Positions 33,498-40,683 of a stretch of DNA of 40,720 nt are shown piece by piece. Made by a program: the position numbers and the translations under genes. The notes beneath the pieces were generated by a model. It ran no database searches. It was given only the letters and a program-made list of their open reading frames with translations, and was not told the DNA's origin. How positions within the stretch are numbered: position 1 is the stretch's first letter; every line of letters begins with the position of its first letter. Source of the stretch: an uncultured Clostridia bacterium (GTDB taxonomy: Bacteria; Bacillota; Clostridia; Christensenellales; Aristaeellaceae); the NCBI GenBank assembly GCA_945877525.1, contig CAMDVP010000002.1, positions 1 through 40,720 of the forward strand, written 5' to 3'.

Positions 33498-35147
33498 ATG
33501 AGCAGCCGCTGGATTGGCCTGGACATTGGCGGAACCAAATGCGCCGTGGTGCTGGCCGAGGTAAACCACGGCATCCGTATCGCGGACAAGATCCGTTTCG
33601 ACACGCAGACAGAAAAGGGCTTTGACCAGGCCTGGAACCGGCTGTGCTCTGCGGTGGACGAGCTGCTGGCCCGCCACCGGCTGACGGCAGGGGATATCCG
33701 TGCCATTGGCGTCAGCTGCGGCGGGCCGCTGGATTCCCGCCGGGGCGTGATTCTATGCCCCCCGCATCTGCCCGGTTGGGTGAACATCCCCCTGAAGGCC
33801 ATGCTGGAGGAGCGCTTCGGCATTCCGGCCTATATTCAGAACGATGCCAATGCCTGCGCGCTGGTGGAATGGAAGCTGGGCGCGGGCCGCGGCACGCAGA
33901 ACATGATCTTCCTCACCATGGGAACGGGCATGGGCGGCGGCGTGATAGCCGAGGGACGGCTTTTGTCCGGGCACACGGATATGGGTGGTGAAATCGGTCA
34001 TCTGCGCCTGACGGAGGACGGGCCGGTGGGCTTTGGCAAGGCGGGCTCCGCCGAAGGCTATGTCAGCGGCGAGGCCATCGGCAAGCTGGCCAGGGAAATG
34101 TCGTCCCGCATCCGGGCCGAGGGCCGCGTTCCCGCCTGGGAACAGGACGGGCATGCTGCTGAGGAGATCAGCGCCCGGCTGATGGCGGATTATGCCCGCA
34201 GGGGTGATGCGGACGCTCTGGCGCTGTTCCGCTTTGTGGGCAAAATGCTGGGCCGTCTGCTGGGCCAGCTGGTGGATGCCTTTAACCCGGAGAAAATCGT
34301 GATTGGCAGCATTTTTGTGCGCTGTGAGGATCTCCTGCGGGAAAGCATGGACGAGGAACTGCGGAGGGAGGCCATCCCGTATTCCTATCAGGGGGTGCAG
34401 GTGGTACCCGCCCAGACGGGGGAGGCCATTGGCGACCTGGCCAGCATCATAACGGCGCTGTATGCCATGGATGTGGATCCCATGCAGACGGGCGATGAGC
34501 AGAATGCGGCGGTGCTTGCGCATTATGAACGGCTGTTTGACCGCTATCCCGCGCTGGAGGGGTGCCGGGACAGCGTGATGCAGGCGTATCTGCTGCTTCG
34601 GGACGCCTATGCCCGGGGCGGCAAGCTGCTGGTGTGCGGCAACGGCGGCAGCTGTGCCGACAGCCAGCACATTGTGGGCGAACTGATGAAGGGCTTTTAT
34701 CTCAAGCGGCCGCTGCAGGACGATATTCTCCGGAAGATGCAGGATGCCCTGGAGCCGCTGCTGCCGGGGGCGGCTGCACTGATGCAGGGCGGGTTGCCTG
34801 CCATTGCCCTGACGGATCATCAGGCGCTGAATACGGCGGTGCAGAATGACTTGGATCCCTCCCTGGCCATGGCTCAGCAGGTCATCGGCTACGGCAGGCC
34901 GGGGGATGTAATCCTTGGCATCAGCACCAGCGGCAACGCCAGGAACGTAGCGCTGGCTGTGGCTGCGGCAAAGGCTCTGGGGCTGACGGCCATAGGGCTG
35001 ACGGGGGGCACGGGCGGCAGGCTGAAGGCCATGTGCGACTGCGCTGTGGTGGCTCCTGCGTCCACCCCCGCTGATGTGCAGGAATATCACCTGCCCATCT
35101 ACCATGCCCTGTGTGCCATGCTGGAAGCCCGGTTTTTTGCGGGCTAA
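33498..35147 (+). CDS. Fusion of ROK sugar kinase and GmhA-like SIS phosphosugar isomerase
   Basis: A 549-residue two-domain protein. Residues 1-310 form a ROK kinase: LDIGGTKCAVVL phosphate loop, catalytic Asp116 in QNDANACAL, GTGMGGG, and His168 in GEIGHLRL. The usual zinc motif CxCGxxGC is replaced by GFGKAGSAEGY (about 178-188) with no cysteine. Residues about 345-549 form a SIS domain close to GmhA: GNGGSCADSQH (381-391), STSGN (476-480), and VQEYHLPIYHALC at the end. A kinase plus aldose-ketose isomerase in one chain would phosphorylate a free sugar and isomerise the product. Next to a phosphorylase that frees such a sugar, this fits (inference). Confidence 0.87.
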   Translation: MSSRWIGLDIGGTKCAVVLAEVNHGIRIADKIRFDTQTEKGFDQAWNRLCSAVDELLARHRLTAGDIRAIGVSCGGPLDSRRGVILCPPHLPGWVNIPLKAMLEERFGIPAYIQNDANACALVEWKLGAGRGTQNMIFLTMGTGMGGGVIAEGRLLSGHTDMGGEIGHLRLTEDGPVGFGKAGSAEGYVSGEAIGKLAREMSSRIRAEGRVPAWEQDGHAAEEISARLMADYARRGDADALALFRFVGKMLGRLLGQLVDAFNPEKIVIGSIFVRCEDLLRESMDEELRREAIPYSYQGVQVVPAQTGEAIGDLASIITALYAMDVDPMQTGDEQNAAVLAHYERLFDRYPALEGCRDSVMQAYLLLRDAYARGGKLLVCGNGGSCADSQHIVGELMKGFYLKRPLQDDILRKMQDALEPLLPGAAALMQGGLPAIALTDHQALNTAVQNDLDPSLAMAQQVIGYGRPGDVILGISTSGNARNVALAVAAAKALGLTAIGLTGGTGGRLKAMCDCAVVAPASTPADVQEYHLPIYHALCAMLEARFFAG

Positions 35148-35158
35148 GGAGGATCATG

Positions 35159-36589
35159 ATGAAAAAGCTCCGCAATCAGGTGATGCTGATTACCTATCCT
35201 GACAGCCTGGGCGGCAACCTTGCTGCACTGAAGTCAACCCTGAATGATACCCTTCAGGGGGCGGTGGGGAGCATTCACATTCTGCCCTTTTTCCCCTCCA
35301 GCGGCGACAGGGGCTTTGCCCCCACCACCTATGACCGGGTGGAGCCTGCCTTCGGTACCTGGGCGGATGTGGAGGCACTGGCAGGGGACTACATGCTCAT
35401 GTGCGACATGATGGTTAATCATATTTCCCGCCGCAGCGAGGAGTTTCAGGATTATCTGCGCCACGGGGAGGAAAGCCCCTATGCGGAGATGTTCTTTGAC
35501 TATGACGTATTCTTTGGCGGCGAACCGTCGCAGGAGGAACTGGCCCGGCTGTACCGCCGCAGTGATAAGCCCCTGTACCAGGAAATCACCCTGCCGGACG
35601 GCACGCGCAAACGCCTGTGGTGCTCCTTTTCCGCCGAACAGATCGACCTGGATACAAACAGCCCCGTGGCCCGGGATTACATCATGCGCAACCTGAAGGG
35701 CCTTGGCCGCCACGGCATATCCGTGGTGCGCATGGACGCCTACGGCTATATCACCAAGGTGCGCGGAACAAACTGCTTTTTTGTCGAGCCCCAAATTTGG
35801 GGGCTGATTGAGGAAATGGAATCGCTCCTGCAAAAGCAGGACATGACCCTTCTTCCCGAGGTGCACGACCGCTACGACGTAGTGCGGAAGATCAGCGACC
35901 ACGGCTACTATACCTACGACTTTGTGCTGCCCTTGACGGTGCTGCATACGCTGTTTACCGGTTCCGGCAAGGCGCTGAAGCGCTGGCTGGCCATCGCGCC
36001 GGACAACCAGCTGTCCGTGCTGGATACCCATGACGGCATCGGCGTATACGACGCGGACGGCATTGTGTCCGAGGAAGAGGCGGAGGCAGTGATCCGCCGG
36101 GCCGAGCCGCACCTGTCCTACCACTACAAGCCCATGGATATGTCCAAGCGCAAGTACCGCAAGAGCTATCAGCTCTATGGCACCTACTATTCCATCCTGG
36201 GAGAGCGGGATGATGCATACCTGCTGGCCCGGGCCATCCAGTTCTTTGCGCCGGGCATTCCGCAGGTATATTATGTAGGCATGCTTGCGGGCAAAAACGA
36301 TCTGGACTTTGACCCCGCAGATCACCGGAACATCAACCGGCACAACTATTCCCGTGCGGAAATCGAGGCGGAGGCGCAGCGGCCCGTGGTAAGGCGGCTG
36401 CTGGACATGATGCGCCTGCGCAACACCTGCCCGGCCTTTGACGGTCCACTGGAGGTGGCGGAAACGGAGGACAGCGTGCTGGACCTGCGCCGCCGCCATG
36501 GCGATGCGTGGGCGCGCCTGGAAGCCGACCTGCGCACCTGCGATTTTACCATTACCTATGGAAATGCCAACGAAACGCATACATTTTGA
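35159..36589 (+). CDS. GH13_18 glycoside phosphorylase (sucrose phosphorylase family)
   Basis: A 476-residue enzyme of the sucrose-phosphorylase subfamily, which splits an alpha-glucoside with phosphate to glucose 1-phosphate plus the acceptor. Catalytic residues are present: nucleophile Asp193 in VVRMDAYGY, acid/base Glu234 in LLPEVHDRY, and Asp292 in LDTHDGIGVYD. The opening VMLITYPDSLGGN and VYYVGMLAGKNDLDF are family hallmarks. The acceptor loop (DPADHRNINRHNYS) differs from classical sucrose phosphorylases, so sucrose, sucrose 6'-phosphate, glucosylglycerol and glucosylglycerate all remain possible. AAGGAGG sets the start; ATG 35156 is an alternative. Last clear gene of the LacI operon. 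Confidence 0.88.
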   Translation: MKKLRNQVMLITYPDSLGGNLAALKSTLNDTLQGAVGSIHILPFFPSSGDRGFAPTTYDRVEPAFGTWADVEALAGDYMLMCDMMVNHISRRSEEFQDYLRHGEESPYAEMFFDYDVFFGGEPSQEELARLYRRSDKPLYQEITLPDGTRKRLWCSFSAEQIDLDTNSPVARDYIMRNLKGLGRHGISVVRMDAYGYITKVRGTNCFFVEPQIWGLIEEMESLLQKQDMTLLPEVHDRYDVVRKISDHGYYTYDFVLPLTVLHTLFTGSGKALKRWLAIAPDNQLSVLDTHDGIGVYDADGIVSEEEAEAVIRRAEPHLSYHYKPMDMSKRKYRKSYQLYGTYYSILGERDDAYLLARAIQFFAPGIPQVYYVGMLAGKNDLDFDPADHRNINRHNYSRAEIEAEAQRPVVRRLLDMMRLRNTCPAFDGPLEVAETEDSVLDLRRRHGDAWARLEADLRTCDFTITYGNANETHTF

Positions 36590-36604
36590 GCGGATTCTCG
36601 CCTT

Positions 36605-36856
36605 GTGTTTCATACAATAGAGACTGCAAAAGGCATTGCAGAAACAGGGCCTGATACCTGCGGAGAATGCCGTCGGTACCTGAACGGGTCACTGGAGATA
36701 TCTCATGCCACGCTGATGCAGTCGGAAACGAACGCTTCCAGGCTGCGAACCACGGCGGAAATCCTGATGGACGAGGAACCATACTATACGGTAGAGCAGC
36801 TGGAGCGCCACAGGCAAATTGTGGAGGAGAACAGGGCCCCGCGGGGCAAGCAATAA
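36605..36856 (+). CDS. Hypothetical small protein, doubtful
   Basis: An 83-codon frame from a GTG, in the same reading frame as the phosphorylase gene and 15 bases after its TGA. It has no good ribosome site. The second half, TTAEILMDEEPYYTVEQLERHR, is acidic, helical and protein-like. It ends just before a strong terminator, so it is inside the operon transcript. It could be a real small gene, a remnant, or a stop-codon extension of the phosphorylase. No family was recognised. Confidence 0.35.
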   Translation: MFHTIETAKGIAETGPDTCGECRRYLNGSLEISHATLMQSETNASRLRTTAEILMDEEPYYTVEQLERHRQIVEENRAPRGKQ

Positions 36857-36866
36857 ACAATCTGCG

Positions 36867-36900
36867 AAGCACCCTGCAGACACAGCAGGGTGCTTTCTTT
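36867..36900 (+). terminator. Terminator of the LacI operon
   Basis: AAGCACCCTGC pairs perfectly with GCAGGGTGCTT around a seven-base loop and is followed by TCTTT. It ends the transcript that starts near 28397. Confidence 0.92.
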
Positions 36901-37011
36901 GATGCACGGAAAGGTGCCAAAGGGTTCTTTCAAATGATGATTCCGGCCCCATCCCCGGATCCCGATACTGAGGAGCCGGAGAAACGGTTGCCTTTGTATT
37001 GCTATGGCTCT

Positions 37012-37362
37012 TCAACATTGTCTGGCCATATATCCTTCGCCCCAATTCCAGAGTGCATCCAGCACCGGCTTCAGACTGTAGCCCAGCTCAGTCAGCGTGT
37101 ATTCCACTCGCGGAGGGACCTCTGCATAGACCTTACGGTTCACCAAACCGCTTGCTTCCATATCTCGAAGTTGAGCCGTCAGCACCTTCTGCGAGACATG
37201 GCCGATGGATTTCCTTAATTCCCCAAAGCGTTTGGTTCCGGGCATCAGGTCTCGCAGAATCAGGACCTTCCATTTGTCACCGATCAGCATGAGGGTGGTT
37301 TCCACTGGACAGGCAGGCAGAGCCTTTGCCGGCATTGATTCAATTGTTTTGATATCTTCCAT
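37012..37362 (-). CDS. HxlR-family winged-helix regulator
   Basis: A 116-residue regulator. CPVETTLMLIGDKWKVLILRD is the family signature; Cys18 is at the position used by redox- or aldehyde-sensing members. SQKVLTAQLRDMEASGLV is the recognition helix, and VEYTLTELGYSLKPVL forms the wing and dimer helix. It is divergent from the PPOX flavoprotein gene, and a perfect palindrome lies between them, so it likely controls that gene and itself. Signal unknown; thiol or electrophile stress is typical of the family. Confidence 0.92.
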   Translation of the reverse strand: MEDIKTIESMPAKALPACPVETTLMLIGDKWKVLILRDLMPGTKRFGELRKSIGHVSQKVLTAQLRDMEASGLVNRKVYAEVPPRVEYTLTELGYSLKPVLDALWNWGEGYMARQC

Positions 37363-37399
37363 ATCGTGTGTCCTCCAATAGTTTCCTTCTGGTAACTAC

Positions 37400-37453
37400 A
37401 GCACAATATTGTGCTTACTTTACGAATATACTCTACGGCGGTATTATAATACC
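37400..37453. promoter_or_regulatory. Palindromic operator and -10 between HxlR and PPOX genes
   Basis: A perfect 16-base palindrome, AGCACAATATTGTGCT (37400-37415), extends imperfectly to GTAA/TTAC ends. A second perfect palindrome, GGTATTATAATACC (37440-37453), contains a TATAAT -10 (37445-37450) for the rightward gene. No good -35 is seen 17 bases upstream, so activation by the HxlR protein bound at the first palindrome is plausible. Confidence 0.65.
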
Positions 37454-37506
37454 AGCGAAAGGAAAACGCAACCTTTCCCCTACAATACGCTCTGGAGGTA
37501 ATCATC

Positions 37507-37902
37507 ATGGAAAGAGTCATCAGGTTTTTGCAGGCAAACCCCGTTCAGTATCTCGCTACCGTGGGCCGTGACGGGAAAGCCAAGTGCCGTCCCTTCATGT
37601 TCTGCTTTGAACAGGATGGCAGGCTCTGGTTCTGCACCAACAATACCAAGGATGTCTATCAGGATATGCAGGCCAATCCCTATGTGGAGGTGTCCGTCTC
37701 CAGCCCCAGCTACGCCTGGATCAGGCTGCATGGCAAGGCGGTGTTTGAGAACAATATGGCGGTAAAGGAAGGCTGCATGAACAATCCGATTGTCAAAGGC
37801 CAGTACCAGACCGCCGACAATCCCATCTTTGAGGTGTTCTATCTGGATGATCCCCATGGCGTGATTGCCGACTTTTCCGGCAATCCTCCTTACGAGTTCT
37901 GA
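37507..37902 (+). CDS. Pyridoxamine 5'-phosphate oxidase-family flavoprotein
   Basis: A 131-residue split-barrel FMN-binding protein of the PPOX-like family. The N-terminal helix and YLATVGRDGKAKCRPFMF strand pair, LWFCTNNTKDVYQDM, and YAWIRLHGKAVF are typical landmarks. Such proteins bind FMN (sometimes F420 or heme) and reduce small molecules; the small clostridial type often accompanies an HxlR regulator. CTGGAGG sets the start. It is directly followed by the FMN riboswitch that precedes the next flavoprotein. Confidence 0.88.
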   Translation: MERVIRFLQANPVQYLATVGRDGKAKCRPFMFCFEQDGRLWFCTNNTKDVYQDMQANPYVEVSVSSPSYAWIRLHGKAVFENNMAVKEGCMNNPIVKGQYQTADNPIFEVFYLDDPHGVIADFSGNPPYEF

Positions 37903-37912
37903 GAAGAACTGT

Positions 37913-38034
37913 CTTGTCATGTTCGGGGCAGGGTGAAATCCCTGACCGGCAATGACAGCCAGCGAGCGGAAACGCTGATGCGGTGAAATCCCGCAGCCGA
38001 CGGTATAGTTCGGATGAAAGAAGACGTGATAAGG
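37913..38034 (+). ncRNA. FMN riboswitch (RFN element)
   Basis: The conserved core is almost complete: TTCGGGGCAGGGTGAAATCC (37922-37941), GACCGGC, AGCCAGCGAGCG, CGGTGAAATCCCGC, AGCCGACGGTATAGTTCGGA and GATGAAAGAAGA in order. The closing P1 stem is made by CTTGTCATGTTC and the GAAGACGTGATAAG end. The known ligand is flavin mononucleotide, which normally switches off riboflavin synthesis or uptake genes. Here the next gene is a PPOX-ferredoxin protein, an unusual target. A hairpin follows that could act as the off-state terminator. Confidence 0.95.
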
Positions 38035-38038
38035 CTCG

Positions 38039-38071
38039 CCCCGCAGACGCCATAAGCAATCTGCGGGGTTT
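38039..38071 (+). terminator. Riboswitch expression-platform hairpin
   Basis: CCCCGCAGA (38039-38047) pairs with TCTGCGGGG (38060-38068), followed only by TTTC. It begins five bases after the aptamer, as riboswitch terminators do, but the short T-run makes efficient termination uncertain. The following 135 bases hold no recognised gene; a second hairpin (CGCGCCC with GGGCGACGCC region, about 38160-38188) lies just before the ribosome site of the next gene. Confidence 0.6.
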
Positions 38072-38206
38072 CGCTGCCACTCCAAATCAGTCAACGAGTT
38101 TTCTTTCAATGCTTTGAAGCACCCCGTCATCAGTATTGCTGCGATGTTGGTCCATAAGCGGCCGCGCCCGGTACGAAAGGGCGACGCCTGAAAGGAGGAA
38201 TCTCAT

Positions 38207-38830
38207 ATGGAAAGCAAAGATTATTTATCCTATCTCGTCCGGGAAATACACACCACGGTGGTTGCAACGGTGGATGATGCCGGTCAGCCGGTCACGGCCG
38301 CTATTGATATGATGGATGCGGATGAAGGCGGCCTTTACTTTCTGACCGCCAGAGGAAAGGGCTTCTATGATCGCTTGAAAAAGCGGGGAACGCTTGCACT
38401 CACCGGATTGAAAGGCACGGACACCATGCATTGCGCCGCGCTTTCCATTCGGGGTAAGGTGCGGGAGCTGGGCGGCGGGCTACTGCCCCGGCTGTTTGAG
38501 AAGAATCCCTACATGAATGAAATCTACCCGGACGAAGCTTCCAGAAGCGCATTGACGGTCTTTGTCATCTATGAAGGCAGCGGAGAATGGTTTGACCTGT
38601 CCAGAAAGCCAATCGAACGGGCCAGCTTTACCTTTGGCGGCGCAGAGAAGGTGCAGGAAGGTTATTTCATCACAGACGCCTGCATCGGCTGTAAGCTCTG
38701 TTATTCCAAATGTCCGCAGAAGTGCATTGATATTTCCGGCAGGCCGGTGGTTATTCAGCAGCAAAACTGCCTGCATTGCGGAAACTGCTATGAAATCTGC
38801 CCGGCCAGGGCCATTGTGAAGCGGGGTTAA
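38207..38830 (+). CDS. PPOX-like flavoprotein fused to a two-cluster ferredoxin domain
   Basis: A 207-residue protein. Residues 1-135 are an FMN-binding split barrel (TTVVATVDDAGQPVTAAID, LYFLTARGKGFYDRL). Residues 155-205 are a bacterial ferredoxin domain with two CX2CX2CX3C sets: Cys159, 162, 165, 169 and Cys188, 191, 194, 198, predicting two 4Fe-4S clusters. It probably passes electrons between a cytoplasmic donor and FMN. AAAGGAGG sets the start. It lies downstream of the FMN riboswitch and four bases before the macrodomain gene, so flavin supply, redox state and ADP-ribosylation may be linked here (inference). Confidence 0.9.
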   Translation: MESKDYLSYLVREIHTTVVATVDDAGQPVTAAIDMMDADEGGLYFLTARGKGFYDRLKKRGTLALTGLKGTDTMHCAALSIRGKVRELGGGLLPRLFEKNPYMNEIYPDEASRSALTVFVIYEGSGEWFDLSRKPIERASFTFGGAEKVQEGYFITDACIGCKLCYSKCPQKCIDISGRPVVIQQQNCLHCGNCYEICPARAIVKRG

Positions 38831-38834
38831 GCCC

Positions 38835-39614
38835 ATGAAGCAGGAAGAACGAAGACGATACTTGATTGAGGAGTTGCTGCGGGAGCAGCCTTGCTGTCGC
38901 TGGCAGCAGATTCCGGCGGATGCAGACCACCAGAAGGTTCTGCTGCGGTCATTGCTGAATGTACGCCGTCCGGAAGCCGTCAGCCCAGAGTTTCTTGAGG
39001 TGCAGGACGCTTATCTGCAGGAGGAATTGGCGGCGAAGGGGATCACCCGCCTGTCCGACCTGCGCCCGGTTCAGGAAGGAATCTATCTCTGGCGGGGAGA
39101 TATCACGACGCTCAAATGCGGAGCCATCGTCAATGCGGCCAATAGCGGCATGACCGGCTGCTACCAGCCATGCCATCACTGCATTGACAACTGCATCCAT
39201 ACGTATGCTGGGGTACAGCTTCGGTTGAAGTGTGCCGAAATCATGGCGCGTCAGGGATTTGAGGAACCCGTCGGACAGGCCAAGATCACACCTGCCTATA
39301 ACCTCCCCTGTGATTATGTGATTCATACGGTAGGTCCTGCCGTGCATGGGAAATTGACCCGACAGCACTGTGAATTGCTGGAATCCTGCTACCGCTCCTG
39401 CCTGTCCTTGGCCGATGAAAAGCAGGTGTCCAGTATGGCGTTTTGCTGTATTTCATCAGGTGTGTTCAGGTTCCCAAATGACAGGGCGGCGGAGATTGCT
39501 GTGCGGACAGTACAGGAATACAAGGCGGAAACCGAAAGTAAAATCAAGGTGATATTCAATGTTTTCAAGGAACAGGATGAACAGATCTATAGAAAGCTGC
39601 TCCGGGCAGATTGA
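38835..39614 (+). CDS. Zinc-containing macrodomain protein, probable ADP-ribosyl hydrolase
   Basis: A 259-residue protein. An N-terminal helical extension (about 1-80) precedes a macrodomain with WRGDITTLKCGAIVNAANS (residues 86-104) and a Cys/His-rich loop, GCYQPCHHCIDNCIHTYAG, then TVGPAVHGKLT and CCISSGVFRFPNDRAA. This loop is characteristic of the zinc macrodomains that pair with class M sirtuins in pathogenic cocci and clostridia and remove ADP-ribose from a modified protein. The ribosome site is weak. The sirtuin gene starts inside its last codons, so the writer and eraser are cotranslated. Confidence 0.9.
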   Translation: MKQEERRRYLIEELLREQPCCRWQQIPADADHQKVLLRSLLNVRRPEAVSPEFLEVQDAYLQEELAAKGITRLSDLRPVQEGIYLWRGDITTLKCGAIVNAANSGMTGCYQPCHHCIDNCIHTYAGVQLRLKCAEIMARQGFEEPVGQAKITPAYNLPCDYVIHTVGPAVHGKLTRQHCELLESCYRSCLSLADEKQVSSMAFCCISSGVFRFPNDRAAEIAVRTVQEYKAETESKIKVIFNVFKEQDEQIYRKLLRAD

Positions 39615-40440
39615 GCGGCTAAGGCAAGCGATGGAGACGGCAGATGCGGTTCTGATCGGCGCTGGTTCGGGGCTGTCTTCCTCCGCGGGCCTAACTTATA
39701 GCGGAGAACGTTTTGAACAGTATTTTTCAGATTTCCATCAGAAATATGGGATAACCGATATCTACTCCGGCGGATTTTATCCGTTTGACACGCTGGAGGA
39801 ATACTGGGCCTGGTGGAGCCGCCATATTCTCTATAACCGCTATGTGGATGCGCCAATTCCAATCTATCGGGAACTGTTGGCCCTGGTGCAGGGTCGGGAT
39901 TATTTTGTGCTGACCACCAATGTGGATCATCAATTTCAGCGGGCAGGCTTTGAAAAGAAACGGTTATTCTACACGCAGGGAGATTATGGCCTGTGGCAAT
40001 GCTCCAAAGCCTGCCATTGCAAGACCTATGACAACGAAAACGCTGTCCGGCAGATGGTCGCCAGGCAGCGGGACATGCGAATTCCGACAGCGTTGATTCC
40101 CCGGTGTCCGGCATGCGGCGCACCGATGACCATGAACCTGCGGTGCGACGATACCTTTGTGCAGGATGAGGGGTGGTATGTTGCCCAAAGCCGGTATTCG
40201 GACTTTATACGGCGGCACAATCATGGGAAGGTGCTGTATCTGGAGTTGGGGGTGGGCGATCATACGCCTGTTATTATCAAGTATCCGTTCTGGCAATATA
40301 CGCTGGAAAACCCGGACGCTGTCTATGCCTGTGTGAACTTCGGGCAGGCATACGCGCCAAGGGAAATCGCAGAGCAATCCATCTGCTTGGATATGGATAT
40401 CGGGCATATGCTATCAGAACTGGAGCAAAAGCCATATTGA
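39577..40440 (+). CDS. Class M sirtuin (SirTM), probable protein ADP-ribosyltransferase
   Basis: A 287-residue sirtuin-fold protein. It has an NAD loop GAGSGLSSSAGL (28-39) and TTNVDHQF with Asn115 and Asp117. The canonical catalytic His is replaced by Gln134 in YTQGDYGLWQC, the change that marks class M sirtuins, which transfer ADP-ribose rather than deacylate. Cysteine pairs around CSKACHC and CPACG may bind zinc. ATG 39559 is in frame, but 39577 follows AAGGAA by a few bases and is preferred. It overlaps the macrodomain gene by 38 bases. Known systems modify a lipoylated GcvH-like carrier; none is encoded in this window. Confidence 0.9.
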   Translation: MNRSIESCSGQIERLRQAMETADAVLIGAGSGLSSSAGLTYSGERFEQYFSDFHQKYGITDIYSGGFYPFDTLEEYWAWWSRHILYNRYVDAPIPIYRELLALVQGRDYFVLTTNVDHQFQRAGFEKKRLFYTQGDYGLWQCSKACHCKTYDNENAVRQMVARQRDMRIPTALIPRCPACGAPMTMNLRCDDTFVQDEGWYVAQSRYSDFIRRHNHGKVLYLELGVGDHTPVIIKYPFWQYTLENPDAVYACVNFGQAYAPREIAEQSICLDMDIGHMLSELEQKPY

Positions 40441-40445
40441 AACAA

Positions 40446-40489
40446 AAGGACAGAGCATCCTTCATTCAGAATGGATGGGCTGTCCTTCT
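40446..40489 (+). terminator. Terminator after the sirtuin gene
   Basis: AAGGACAG pairs with CTGTCCTT and an inner CATCC pairs with GGATG; the stem is followed by a T-rich stretch. It closes the PPOX-ferredoxin, macrodomain, sirtuin operon, so no carrier or ligase gene follows in this transcript. Confidence 0.8.
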
Positions 40490-40613
40490 TCATTTTCAAG
40501 ACGAGGTATTCAAAGTATATTCTGACAGTTGGGATGCATATATCCGCAGAGAATTCTGCTTCTGGGGCTGCGCGTAGCCTGCGACGCTCCCACACCTGTC
40601 GGTCGATGCACAC

Positions 40614-40669
40614 TTTACAGATTGACAGCAATATGCTATACTTATTCATTGAACGATCGGTTAATGAAT
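40614..40669 (+). promoter_or_regulatory. Promoter and palindromic operator of the TetR-like gene
   Basis: -35 TTTACA (40614-40619) and -10 TATACT (40637-40642), spacing 17. A 26-base near-perfect palindrome at 40644-40669, with arms ATTCATT/AATGAAT and centre CGATCG, covers the expected transcription start. This arrangement is typical of self-repression by a TetR-family regulator. Confidence 0.75.
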
Positions 40670-40683
40670 GAAGTGAGGATGCG

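Noticed and set aside
38072-38206. Possible remnant of a riboflavin transporter between riboswitch and PPOX-ferredoxin gene
   Set aside because: The short frame here shows no convincing transporter segment; kept only as a possibility to test.
40624-40642. TTGACA near the TetR-like gene as the -35
   Set aside because: Only nine bases separate it from the TATACT -10; TTTACA at 40614 gives the proper 17-base spacing.
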